From an uncultured Desulfovibrio sp. (lineage in GTDB: Bacteria > Desulfobacterota > Desulfovibrionia > Desulfovibrionales > Desulfovibrionaceae): a stretch of DNA of 64,000 nt. Below the pieces are notes generated by a model, which was not told the origin of the DNA, made no database searches, and saw only the letters and a list, made by a program, of their open reading frames with translations. The position numbers and the translations under genes are program-made. Positions within the stretch are counted from its first letter, which is position 1; each line of letters opens with the position of its first letter. Shown here piece by piece: positions 6,683-15,532 of the stretch. The DNA lies in contig NZ_CABSIF010000016.1 in assembly GCF_902477725.1 (NCBI RefSeq), positions 15,070-79,069 on the forward strand. Reading direction: 5' to 3'.

Positions 6683-8323
6683 ATGCCGGCTTTTCTTATG
6701 CAACTTGTCAATTCCATCAAGGCAGTCTGGGCCAGAATGAGCGTTGCGCAACGCGTGATGGTTCTGGGTGGATTTGTCTTCATCAGCTCTGCGGCCATTG
6801 GCCTTTCTGTCTGGGCGTCACGTCCCGACTTCAAGGTGCTGTATTCCAACCTCAGCGCCGAAGACGCCAGCGTTGTCATCAAGTCGCTCCAGGCCGACAA
6901 GGTCATGTACCAGCTTACGGACAACGGAAAGACCATTCTTGTTCCCAAGGAAGCTGTGTACGATGAACGCATCAAGATCGCGGGCGAAGGCGGTCTGGTG
7001 GGGCAGGGCATTGGTTTTGAAATTTTTGACAAGGTCAAGGTCGGGCAAACTGATTTTGTGCAGAAAATAAACTACACCCGTGCCTTGCAGGGTGAACTTT
7101 CGCGCACCATCAGCGAGTTCCCCAATGTGGAAAGCGCACGCGTGCATCTGGTCATTCCGCACCGCAGCCTGTTTGTGGAAGAACGCCAGTCGCCCTCAGC
7201 CTCGGTTGTGCTCAAGCTCAAGCGGCCCAACCTCAAGCCCGACCAGAAAGAAATCAACGCCATCCTCAACATGATGCTCATGGCTGTTGAAGGGTTGGAC
7301 AAAACGCATGTTTCCATTTCCGACAATGGCGGTAAGGTGCTGTATCAGCCGGAATCAGACAGCCTCGCTGGTGCAAGCTCCACCCAGATGGAACACCGCC
7401 AGCAGGTGCAGCGCAACCTTGAACGCCGCATTGAAGAAATGTTGCAGCCCATGTTTGGCCCTGGCCGTGTTATCGCCAAGGTCAATGTGGATATGGATTT
7501 CAGCCAGCGCACCATCCGTCGCGAACTGTTTGACCCCGAAAAAACCGCAGTACGCAGCGAGCAGCGCAGTGAGGAAACCCAGCAGGGCCGCTCGAATCTT
7601 GAGGGTGGCTCGCCGGATGCCAACTTCCGTGGTGATGGCATAGCCGGATCTGTTTCACAGCAGAACGGCAGCCGCGAAACCCGTACCACCAACTACGAAA
7701 TTAACAAGGAAGAGCAGCAAATCGTATCCAATGTGGGCGATTTAAAGCGTATGACGGTTGCAGTCCTTATCGATGGGACGTATGAAAAGACCAGCGGAGC
7801 GTGGACATTTGTGCCGCGCAAGGCCGATGACCTTGAGCGGGTGCGCCAGCTTGTTACCAATGCCGTGGGTCTGGACAAGGCCCGTGGCGATGCTCTGGAA
7901 GTAAGCTCCGCTCCGTTTACGGATTCCGAGCCGCCCAAGGATCCCAATTTTGCCGAAATACTGGCCGATTATGCCGAACGGCTGGGTAAGCCCCTGCTCA
8001 ACGCATTGCTGGCCTTTTTGTTCCTCATGCTTGTGGTGCGGCCCGTGGTTTTGGCCCTCATCCGGCCCAAGGTTGAAGCCGGTGAAATGATTGAGGGGCT
8101 TGAAGGCCTGCCCGCAGCCGAAGAACAGCTGGCTCTGTATGAGGCTCTTGAAGAGGCCTCCAAGGCAGAGGACGAGCCGGAAGCTGATGGAGACGATGAA
8201 ATTGTTTTCAAAGATATTGAAGCCTTGAAGTCGCACATTTTCACCCTTTCTGATAATCATATGGAGCAGGTGGTGATGCTGGTGCGCGGCTGGATGAAAA
8301 ATGATGAAACAGCTACCGCCTAA
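6683..8323 (+). CDS. fliF: Flagellar MS-ring protein FliF
   Basis: A 546-residue FliF from ATG 6683, behind AGGAG at 6671. It has an N-terminal membrane helix (VMVLGGFVFISSAAIGLSVW), the ring-building YscJ/FliF domain (VLYSNLSAEDASVVIKSLQ through SARVHLVIPHRSLFVEE), the FliF C domain, a second membrane helix near residue 440 (LLNALLAFLFLMLVVRPVV), and a cytoplasmic tail that ends HMEQVVMLVRGWMKND. That tail is the FliG-binding segment (compare VVALVIRQWMSND in enteric FliF). The longer frame from 6608 would run through the sigma54-type promoter and is rejected. Confidence 0.96.
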   Translation: MPAFLMQLVNSIKAVWARMSVAQRVMVLGGFVFISSAAIGLSVWASRPDFKVLYSNLSAEDASVVIKSLQADKVMYQLTDNGKTILVPKEAVYDERIKIAGEGGLVGQGIGFEIFDKVKVGQTDFVQKINYTRALQGELSRTISEFPNVESARVHLVIPHRSLFVEERQSPSASVVLKLKRPNLKPDQKEINAILNMMLMAVEGLDKTHVSISDNGGKVLYQPESDSLAGASSTQMEHRQQVQRNLERRIEEMLQPMFGPGRVIAKVNVDMDFSQRTIRRELFDPEKTAVRSEQRSEETQQGRSNLEGGSPDANFRGDGIAGSVSQQNGSRETRTTNYEINKEEQQIVSNVGDLKRMTVAVLIDGTYEKTSGAWTFVPRKADDLERVRQLVTNAVGLDKARGDALEVSSAPFTDSEPPKDPNFAEILADYAERLGKPLLNALLAFLFLMLVVRPVVLALIRPKVEAGEMIEGLEGLPAAEEQLALYEALEEASKAEDEPEADGDDEIVFKDIEALKSHIFTLSDNHMEQVVMLVRGWMKNDETATA

Positions 8324-8507
8324 AGCACAGAACCGTCAATTGACGGAAAGCAACTCGACGCTCTCGCAGCTCAAGGCCTTGCGCCTTGCGCAAAAAGAAA
8401 GCAATCAGCGCGTTGAAGAATTGAAAATGCGGCTCTTCCACATTACCGAGCAGCATATGGATCAGGCCGTGCGGCTTATCAAGCGCTGGCTTGCAGACAA
8501 GGAATAA
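8301..8507 (+). CDS. Small protein repeating the FliF FliG-binding motif
   Basis: A 68-codon frame starting at ATG 8301 or 8304, overlapping the fliF stop by 23 nt and ending 46 nt before fliG. The first 40 residues are polar and probably helical (QLKALRLAQKESNQRVEELK). The C terminus FHITEQHMDQAVRLIKRW aligns without gaps to the FliF tail FTLSDNHMEQVVMLVRGW, sharing the F, H, M, Q, V, L and W that form the FliG-binding amphipathic helix. It therefore looks like a free copy of the FliF C-terminal motif. It may compete with, or stabilise, FliF-FliG contacts. No ribosome binding site is obvious, so translation would depend on coupling to fliF. Confidence 0.6.
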   Translation: MMKQLPPKAQNRQLTESNSTLSQLKALRLAQKESNQRVEELKMRLFHITEQHMDQAVRLIKRWLADKE

Positions 8508-8553
8508 GCAACCCCGAGCAGCCTAGTGCGGATCTCGGTGAAGGAGTAAGGAG

Positions 8554-9549
8554 ATGGAGTTGACCGGCAAACAGCGTACTGCAGTGCTGCTGCTCGCCAT
8601 GGGCGACAAATTCACGGCTGACGTGTTCAAACGCATGGACCGGCAGGAAATAGCCGACATCTCCAGAGCTATCGTGGAATTGGAGCCTGTGCCGCGCGAA
8701 ATAGTCGAAGAAGTGCTGCGCGAATTTCACGAATCGCTGGTTGAAGGCGTGGATATGATCACGGGCGGCAGCGAAACGCTGAAACGCCTGCTGGTCAAGA
8801 ATCTTGATCCTGAAACCGCCAAGTACGTTATGGACTCCCTGAGCCTTGAAACCGGCCCCGCGCCCTTCCGCGAGCTGGAATCGGTCAGCCCCAAGCTGCT
8901 TTCGCAGATTCTGCGCAACGAGCATCCGCAAACCTTGGCCCTCATTATTGGGCATTTGCATCCGGATCAGGCCGCCAATTTATTGACAAACCTTCCCGCA
9001 GGCGTGCGCGCCGAGGTGCTTATGCGCCTTGCGCGGCTTGAAGCCGTGCCGGAAGAAATGCTCATGGAAGTGGACAAGGTGCTCACAAGCCAGCTTATCG
9101 CCATGGGCGGCAAGGAAGGCAAAAAAGTGGGCGGCGTACAGTCTGTGGCAGAAATTCTCAACGCTGTGGACCGCGCCACCGAAGAGGAAGTGCTCTCCGA
9201 AATCGAGGAAGATTCCGCGCAGATGGCCGAAGATATCCGCAACCTCATGTTTGTCTTTGAGGACTGCAAGAATATTGATGACCGAGGCGTACGCGAAATG
9301 CTGAAGGAAATTTCCAACGAAGATCTCACCCTGGCCCTGCGCGGCGCCAGCGACGACCTCAAGGAAAAGTTCTTCAAGAATATGTCGGAACGCGCGGGCA
9401 ACATGATTCGCGAAGAACTGGAATTCATGGGCCCGGCCAAGCTTTCGGATGTGGAGTCGGCCCAGCAGAACGTTGTCAAGATCGTGCGGCGGCTTGAAGG
9501 CGAAAACAAGCTTGTCATCAGCCGTGGCGCTGGCGACGTGTTTGTGTAG
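8554..9549 (+). CDS. fliG: Flagellar motor switch protein FliG
   Basis: A 331-residue FliG of normal length. The N domain (LTGKQRTAVLLLAMGDKFTADVFKRM) binds FliF. The middle domain carries the EHPQTLALIIGHL motif (EHPQ is the FliM-binding signature). The C-terminal torque domain includes FVFEDCKNIDDRGVREMLKEIS, with the charged residues that face the stator, and ALRGASDDLKEKFFKNMSERA. The start follows AAGGAGTAAGGAG. It lies between the mini ORF and fliH in one direction. Confidence 0.97.
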   Translation: MELTGKQRTAVLLLAMGDKFTADVFKRMDRQEIADISRAIVELEPVPREIVEEVLREFHESLVEGVDMITGGSETLKRLLVKNLDPETAKYVMDSLSLETGPAPFRELESVSPKLLSQILRNEHPQTLALIIGHLHPDQAANLLTNLPAGVRAEVLMRLARLEAVPEEMLMEVDKVLTSQLIAMGGKEGKKVGGVQSVAEILNAVDRATEEEVLSEIEEDSAQMAEDIRNLMFVFEDCKNIDDRGVREMLKEISNEDLTLALRGASDDLKEKFFKNMSERAGNMIREELEFMGPAKLSDVESAQQNVVKIVRRLEGENKLVISRGAGDVFV

Positions 9550-9586
9550 CGGCCTGCCGCAGAATCTGTAACCATCGGAACCCGGC

Positions 9587-11215
9587 ATGGCGTCAGACCA
9601 GTTGCGCAAAAAATGGGGCACCATCTTCATGGGCGAGCGCGAGGCAACACCTCAGCAGCTTGATGCCATGCAGGAACCCTTGCTCCGTGAACGCGTCCAG
9701 CACCTGCAGCAGGAGGACTATCTTGCTCGGGTGCGCGCCAGGGCCGAGGAACGCGCGCGTGAGATTCTTGGCGCAGCCTACGCCGAAAGGCAAAAGGTGC
9801 TGGAAGAGGCCGGGGCCGAGGCTCAGGCCCGCGTGGAGCAGTTCACGCGCGAAGCGAAAGAGCTCAAGGCTCAGGCGCAGACAGAACTGGCCGAGGCCGA
9901 GGCCGAGCACGGCAAGGCCCGCGATTTGCGCGAAGAAGCCGAGTTTATCCGCAGCAATGCGCATAACGAGGGCTTTCAGGCGGGCATGGAGCAGGCCGGG
10001 GCCGAGCTTAAGGAGTTCCGCGTTGATGTGGGGCAGATGCTCGGCAACATGCTGCGCGCTCTTGAGGTGCAGCGGCACAGCCTTGGCGAAGCCTGGCGCG
10101 ACGAACTGGCCGAGCTGGCCCGCGTGGCCGTTGAGGCCGGAACCGGCTGGATTTTGCAGGCCGAGCATCAGCGCATTTTGCAGAATCTGGTCTTTGGTTC
10201 CCTGCAATTGCTGGAAGACCGCGCCACCGTGAGCATCCGCGTGCACCCCGATGACGAGGATACCGTGAGCGACCTGTTTCGGGCCGCCCGCGAGCGTGTG
10301 CCCGAGCTGAGTCAATGGATCGTGAACGGCGATCCTTCTGTTGAGGCTGGCGGCCTTGTGGCCGAGAGCGTCAGCGGTTCGGTGGAGAATCTGCGCGAAC
10401 ATTACCGTGAAATGGTCAATGGCATTCTGGAGCATTTGACCTTGCCGCCGCGCCCAGAGGAAGAAAGGGCGCGGGAAGAGGTGAGCGCCACAGCTGCGCG
10501 TGAATCTGCGCGGCTGACGCAAGTCGTGCCCGAGGCTGCCCCTGTTGCGGAACCCGCGCCTGTGGAGGCGGCTGAACTGGCGGCAGCGCCAGAGGGTGCG
10601 GCGGGTCAGCCGGAACTGTTGCCAGAACATCCGGCAGAAACTCAGGCTGAATCCTTGCTGGAACCTGGGCCGGAATCCGGGCCGGAATTTGCGCACGAAT
10701 CTGCACCAGATATGGCCCAAGATGCGCAGCCGGAGCAGGCCTCCTTTGCCGGACAGGATGGCGCTGGCCTCGCGCCCGGTGAAGTTATGCCCGCGTCAGG
10801 GGCTGTTGATACGGTTGCTGCCGCTGAATCTTTTGAGCATGGTCAGGAGTCTGCGCCAGTTGATGTTGCCGCGCAGCCCGATGCCGCTGCTCCTTCTGCC
10901 AATGCCTCTCCCGAAATGGTGCAGGATTCCATGCCAGAACCCAGAGTTCAGGCAGACGGGCAGGTTGCGGAATCATCCCCGGCCCCGATGGCGCAGCCTG
11001 ATGATGGTATTGAAGGGCAGCCTGCTCAGGCGCATGCTCCGCAACCTGCCCATGCTCAGGCAGCGGAACACAATGCCAATCCCAGCCTTGCCGAGCTTGA
11101 GGACGAGCTCTTTCCCCTGCCGGAAGAGGAAAAGGAACACGTCTCGCAATCTTCTTCCAGCGTCTTTGTCAGCGGGGGCTTTCTGCCCGGCTCGGGCAAC
11201 GGCCAGCCGGGATAG
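9587..11215 (+). CDS. fliH: Flagellar assembly protein FliH with a long acidic Ala/Pro-rich C-terminal extension
   Basis: A 542-residue protein, about twice the normal FliH length. Residues 1 to about 285 carry the FliH pattern: a long Ala/Glu-rich coiled coil (residues 45-130) and the globular C domain that binds the export ATPase (LARVAVEAGTGWILQ, ATVSIRVHPDDEDTVSDLF, DPSVEAGGLVAESVSGSVE). From about residue 290 to 520 there is a low-complexity tail rich in Ala, Pro, Glu and Gln, ending with ELEDELFPLPEEEKEH and a Ser-rich stretch. It precedes fliI by 6 nt, fitting its role as the FliI regulator. The tail function is unknown. Confidence 0.88.
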   Translation: MASDQLRKKWGTIFMGEREATPQQLDAMQEPLLRERVQHLQQEDYLARVRARAEERAREILGAAYAERQKVLEEAGAEAQARVEQFTREAKELKAQAQTELAEAEAEHGKARDLREEAEFIRSNAHNEGFQAGMEQAGAELKEFRVDVGQMLGNMLRALEVQRHSLGEAWRDELAELARVAVEAGTGWILQAEHQRILQNLVFGSLQLLEDRATVSIRVHPDDEDTVSDLFRAARERVPELSQWIVNGDPSVEAGGLVAESVSGSVENLREHYREMVNGILEHLTLPPRPEEERAREEVSATAARESARLTQVVPEAAPVAEPAPVEAAELAAAPEGAAGQPELLPEHPAETQAESLLEPGPESGPEFAHESAPDMAQDAQPEQASFAGQDGAGLAPGEVMPASGAVDTVAAAESFEHGQESAPVDVAAQPDAAAPSANASPEMVQDSMPEPRVQADGQVAESSPAPMAQPDDGIEGQPAQAHAPQPAHAQAAEHNANPSLAELEDELFPLPEEEKEHVSQSSSSVFVSGGFLPGSGNGQPG

Positions 11216-11221
11216 CCAGCC

Positions 11222-12739
11222 ATGAAGCTTGACCCAGATTCCTGCATAAAGCTGCTCAAAACAAGCACTCCCGTGCGCCTCTACGGCAAGGTCAACAAGG
11301 TCGTGGGCCTAGTGGCCGAGGGCAGCGGTTTGCGCGCCCCCCTTGGGGCCGTATGCCACATGCTGCCCGATGAAGGCGACAACGGCATCGCCGCCGAAGT
11401 TGTGGGCTTTCGCGAGGGCAATCTTCTGTTCATGCCTTATGGCGACATGCGGGGCATCCGCCCCGGCAGCCGTATCCGCAACACAAGTCTGCCCCCGGTG
11501 TTCCCCGTAGGGCCGGATTTGCTGGGCCGCGCCTTTGACGCCTTTGGTACCCCACTGGATGCCGGTGCGCCCATAAGCGCGGATCTCTACGTTTCGCCCC
11601 TGCCCTCTGGGGAAAGCTCCAGAGAAGATTTTATCCGCCAGCAGGAAGAGCAGCGCCCCTTTGTGCCCCACTGGCTTGAGGAGGCCCGTAAACACTGGAA
11701 TCCCGAGCTGGTGCCCATCTATGCCGATCCGCCAAGCCCCCTGCAACGCCCGCGCATTACCGATATTCTTGATGTGGGCGTGCGCTCGGTCAACAGCCTG
11801 CTGACCCTTGGCAAGGGGCAGCGCGTGGGCATCATGGCCGGTTCGGGCGTGGGCAAATCCACGCTCATGGGCATGATGGCCCGCTATACCCGTGCGGATG
11901 TCAACGTCATTGCCCTCATTGGCGAACGCGGGCGCGAAGTTGTGGAATTTATGGAGCGCGACCTCGGCCCCGAGGGCATGGCCCGCTCCGTGCTGGTTAT
12001 CGCCACGTCAGACCAGTCTCCTCTTGTACGCATGCGCGCGGCCTACGCAGCCACGGCTGTTTCGGAATATTTCCGCGACAAGGGCATGGACGTGCTGCTG
12101 ATGATGGACTCCGTAACCCGTTTTGCCATGGCTGCCCGCGAAGTGGGGCTGGCCGTGGGCGAGCCGCCCACTACCAAGGGCTACACGCCTTCGGTTTTTG
12201 CCCAGTTGCCCAAGCTGTTGGAGCGGGCGGGGCGTTCCGCCAAGGGAACCATCACGGGGATTTATACCGTACTTGTGGACGGCGACGACTTTAACGAACC
12301 CATCGCCGACTCCGTGCGTTCCATCCTTGACGGGCATATTGTGCTTACGCGCGATCTGGCCGACCAGGGGCATTTTCCCGCCATTGACGTGCTGCGTTCC
12401 ATCAGCCGTCTGCGTTCCGATATCTGCGACCGGCAGGATGTTCTCGCAGGCCGCGTTGTCACCCGCTGCATGAGCACCTTCCGCCGCGTGGAAGACATGA
12501 TCAACATCGGTGCCTATGCCAAGGGCTCCAATGCGGAAATTGACGCAGCTATTACCAAAATGCCGGACATCAACGCCTTTTTGCGGCAGGATGTGGGCGA
12601 ACCCCAGTTTGTGGAGCAGTGCATGGCCCAGTTACGCCTTCTGGCCGATATGGACGATGGCCAGCAGGGCGATCCCCAAGGCAATCCGCAGGGCGACATG
12701 CCTGTGCCGCAACAGCCCAACGGCGTTGCGCCGCTGTAG
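11222..12739 (+). CDS. fliI: Flagellum-specific ATPase FliI
   Basis: A 505-residue ATPase of the flagellar type III export gate, homologous to F1-beta. Visible features are the Walker A GSGVGKSTLMGMM (near residue 205), the GERGREVVEFMERDL segment, the Walker B-like DVLLMMDSVTRFAMAAREVGLA, and the family motif GEPPTTKGYTPSVFAQLPKLLERAG. The last 30 residues (DGQQGDPQGNPQGDMPVPQQ) are a Gln/Pro/Gly-rich tail beyond the usual end of about 440-450, echoing the tail on FliH. It is the last gene of the fliF-fliI unit. Confidence 0.96.
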   Translation: MKLDPDSCIKLLKTSTPVRLYGKVNKVVGLVAEGSGLRAPLGAVCHMLPDEGDNGIAAEVVGFREGNLLFMPYGDMRGIRPGSRIRNTSLPPVFPVGPDLLGRAFDAFGTPLDAGAPISADLYVSPLPSGESSREDFIRQQEEQRPFVPHWLEEARKHWNPELVPIYADPPSPLQRPRITDILDVGVRSVNSLLTLGKGQRVGIMAGSGVGKSTLMGMMARYTRADVNVIALIGERGREVVEFMERDLGPEGMARSVLVIATSDQSPLVRMRAAYAATAVSEYFRDKGMDVLLMMDSVTRFAMAAREVGLAVGEPPTTKGYTPSVFAQLPKLLERAGRSAKGTITGIYTVLVDGDDFNEPIADSVRSILDGHIVLTRDLADQGHFPAIDVLRSISRLRSDICDRQDVLAGRVVTRCMSTFRRVEDMINIGAYAKGSNAEIDAAITKMPDINAFLRQDVGEPQFVEQCMAQLRLLADMDDGQQGDPQGNPQGDMPVPQQPNGVAPL

Positions 12740-12802
12740 TTTTATCCATAATTTTCTTTTCCAAATTTGTTTTTTGAGAATGGGAATTCTGTCACATGCG
12801 GC

Positions 12803-12831
12803 TTGAAGGCGGCTTGGTGCTGTGCTAGGTT
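12803..12831 (+). promoter_or_regulatory. Candidate sigma70-type promoter for the PEP-synthase-like/two-component module
   Basis: TTGAAG (12803-12808), a 17-base spacer, and TAGGTT (12826-12831) preceded by TGC lie 73 bp before the ATG at 12905. The -10 box is weak. Confidence 0.35.
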
Positions 12832-12904
12832 CAATGTGTAACTGTTGGCGCGGCGCGGTTTTTCGCGTTGTCGCAGGTTTACAGCCTTATCTTGTGGAGC
12901 CGCC

Positions 12905-15532
12905 ATGTCCCTGAGCCGTCTGTTGGGCTTTTTAACGCGAGGCGCCCGCCGGGGCGACGAAGCCGTTTCCTCTTCTTCCGTCAGTGCGGCGGAGGAGGCC
13001 CAACGCTTTTTTGCCTTGCGGCACCACTCCTTCCGCCTGTTTCTTACGGCATGGAACGCCTTTCAGGAAACCATGACCGATCTGGAATACACGCTTTGCT
13101 GCGATCATCCCTTTGGCCTGTATCGTGTGCGGGCGCTCTGCACCTCTATGGCCACCCAGGTTTTTCAGTGCATCAAGCAGCTTGAGCGGCTTGATCCCGC
13201 GCCTTGCCCGGCCCTTTACGCCCGCTTTGGTGAACTGCAAAAGCTGGTGGCGGAAGAAGTATACGAGCCGGAAGCCTGCCTGCTCGGGCCGCTAGTTGTT
13301 CCCCTGTGCCAGGACGATGCCGGATGTCTGGCAACCCTGCACAGCGAGGGGCGGGTGCTGGTGGACCCGGCAACCGCCCGGCTTGAAAAACTGCGCCCCA
13401 TTTTTCCCGGTGCCGTGCCACAGGGCTTTGTGGTCACGGCGGCGGGGTGTCAGCACTATTTTCAGAGCGGCGACCTGCAAAGCGAGATCAACCGCTGCAT
13501 TCAGGCTGCTGGCGGCCTGGCCCCCAACCATCTGGCGCGGCTTTCCAAAAAGCTGGGCGCGCTGGTGGAGGGAACCCCCCTGCCGGAAGACCTTGCCGCA
13601 GCTATCCTTGAGCAGGTACAGCGTTTACGCGGCCTTTGCAGCAAGCCCATGCAGCTTTTGCTGCGAGGGCGCGTATGGCCGCCTGCCGCGGGCGAGGGCG
13701 AAGGCTGCGGCGTTGTACTTTGGGGGCCGCCTGTTTCGTTGCAGGCGCATGACGATGATATTTTGCGTGCGGTGCGCGTAACCCTGTCCAGCAAGCAGCG
13801 CGCTCAGGCTCTGGTTTACCGCCGTGCGCGCGGGCTGACAGAAGGAGGGGCTGGCGTCTGCCTCACCTGTATGGCGGTGGATGAGGGCTGTTTTGGCGGC
13901 ATTGCCCAGTCATCCGCGCCATTGACCCCGCACAGCGAGAACGTGCACGTCTTTGGGTGCGCGGGGCTGCCGCAGGAGGTGGAGTATTCCACCTTGCCGG
14001 TGGACGCCATAAGTGTTTCGCGCGCGGCGCCGCACACGGTGACAGACCGCCGTCCTTATAAAGCCAAGCGTCCGGTGCTGGACGATGCCACCGCCATACG
14101 CGCCGCAGAGCTTGCCCTCGCAGTGGAAGAAGCCGCCGGAAGGCCCGAGGTGCTCACCTGGGTGTGCAACCCGGAGGGGCGGGTTTTTATGCTTATGGCG
14201 CGCCCCATGTCCTTGCCGCAGGAGGAAAAAACCGCCTTGCCGGAACCAGCCAGGGCGCTGGATGATGCCCTGCTGCTGGAAGGGGGATTTACGGTCAATC
14301 CGGGCCGCGTATCCGGCCCTGCCTGGGTGGCCCGCCGTTGGGAAGACGCGCGCAGGTTCCCCACCGGCGGCATCCTTGTGGTGTCAGATGACAATTACAT
14401 TTGGGGTTCGCTCATTGACCGCGCTGCCGGGATTGTGGCGGAGCGCGGTTTTCAGGGATCACGGCTGGCTTCGCTGGCGCGGGAGTTCGGCAAGCCCGCC
14501 GTCTTTGGCCTCAAATGGGCCACGGAAGTGGTAGAAAGTGATCAGCGCATCACCCTTTGCGCAGACCTGTGCACCGTGTACGAAAACCGGCAGGATTCCC
14601 TGTTGCCCAAAGTACCCCCAGGCAAGGACTACATGCCCGGCAGCCCCGTATACCAGATTTTGCAAACCGCCTCCCGCCGCATTCTGCCCCTGACGCTCGA
14701 GGTGGACAGCGTGGACTTCAAGGCGGCCAACTGCGCCACCTATCACGACATTGTGCGCTATTGCCACGAAAAGGCCGTGAGCGCCATGTTCAGCCTTGGC
14801 TCGGAAAAAAAGTACGCGCCGCAGCGCATCAAGCAACTGCGCGACAAAGTGGTCAAGCAGTTCTGGGTGGTCAACCTCAGTGATGGCTTTGTGCGTACCC
14901 CCACCGGGCCTGTCATTGACGTGGAAGACATTGCCTCCCTGCCCATGCTGGCCTTGTGGCAGGGCATGAACGCCCACCCCTGGCAGGGGCCGCCACCTGT
15001 GGATGGCAAGGGTTTTCTTTCTGTGCTTTTTGAGGCCACAGCCAATCCCAATCTGGATCCTGCGGCGCAGACGGCGTATTTCACTGAAAAAAATTATTTT
15101 CTTATCTCCAGCGATTATTGCAGCCTGCATTCCCGCTTTGGCTTCCATTTTGTTTCGGTTGAGGCGCGTCTTTCGGAGCGCACCAGCGAGAACTATCTGA
15201 ATTTCCAGTTGCGCGGCGGTGCTGCCGACATTGAGCGCCGTATTCTTCGGGTGCGCTTTGTGGCCGATATCCTTTGGGAATTCGGTTTTTCACCAGTGGT
15301 GCGCAACGATGCCGTGAGCGCCACGCTCAAGGATATGGACAAGGAAGAAGGCGAACGCCTGCTGGCAGTGGCAGGGTATATGACCATCCACACCCGCCAG
15401 CTTGATATGATCATGCAGGACCCTGGGCAGGTTGCGGCCCGCCGCAAGGAAATGCTGGCCCACTGCCGGGCGCTTTTCAGGGGAGAATCCCTGGCTGGCG
15501 TTGTTGATTCTCCATCCCAGGAGGCCCGTTAA
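12905..15532 (+). CDS. PEP-synthase-like protein lacking the catalytic histidine (putative pseudoenzyme)
   Basis: An 875-residue protein starting at ATG 12905 behind GTGGAG. It is paralogous over its whole length to the protein at 17665. The arrangement is an N-terminal helical domain (to about 110), a PPDK/PEP-synthase ATP-grasp-like region (VPQGFVVTAAGCQHYF to GRVFMLMARPM), a swivelling phospho-histidine domain, and a C-terminal domain of about 290 residues shared only with the paralogue. The RSSAVGED nucleotide-binding motif of the partner is replaced by RGRVWPPAAGEGEG, and the phospho-accepting His of GGMAGHLAS is Arg520 in GFQGSRLAS. Phosphotransfer is therefore not expected. It overlaps the kinase start by one base (TAATG), so the two are probably co-translated. 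Confidence 0.8.
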   Translation: MSLSRLLGFLTRGARRGDEAVSSSSVSAAEEAQRFFALRHHSFRLFLTAWNAFQETMTDLEYTLCCDHPFGLYRVRALCTSMATQVFQCIKQLERLDPAPCPALYARFGELQKLVAEEVYEPEACLLGPLVVPLCQDDAGCLATLHSEGRVLVDPATARLEKLRPIFPGAVPQGFVVTAAGCQHYFQSGDLQSEINRCIQAAGGLAPNHLARLSKKLGALVEGTPLPEDLAAAILEQVQRLRGLCSKPMQLLLRGRVWPPAAGEGEGCGVVLWGPPVSLQAHDDDILRAVRVTLSSKQRAQALVYRRARGLTEGGAGVCLTCMAVDEGCFGGIAQSSAPLTPHSENVHVFGCAGLPQEVEYSTLPVDAISVSRAAPHTVTDRRPYKAKRPVLDDATAIRAAELALAVEEAAGRPEVLTWVCNPEGRVFMLMARPMSLPQEEKTALPEPARALDDALLLEGGFTVNPGRVSGPAWVARRWEDARRFPTGGILVVSDDNYIWGSLIDRAAGIVAERGFQGSRLASLAREFGKPAVFGLKWATEVVESDQRITLCADLCTVYENRQDSLLPKVPPGKDYMPGSPVYQILQTASRRILPLTLEVDSVDFKAANCATYHDIVRYCHEKAVSAMFSLGSEKKYAPQRIKQLRDKVVKQFWVVNLSDGFVRTPTGPVIDVEDIASLPMLALWQGMNAHPWQGPPPVDGKGFLSVLFEATANPNLDPAAQTAYFTEKNYFLISSDYCSLHSRFGFHFVSVEARLSERTSENYLNFQLRGGAADIERRILRVRFVADILWEFGFSPVVRNDAVSATLKDMDKEEGERLLAVAGYMTIHTRQLDMIMQDPGQVAARRKEMLAHCRALFRGESLAGVVDSPSQEAR

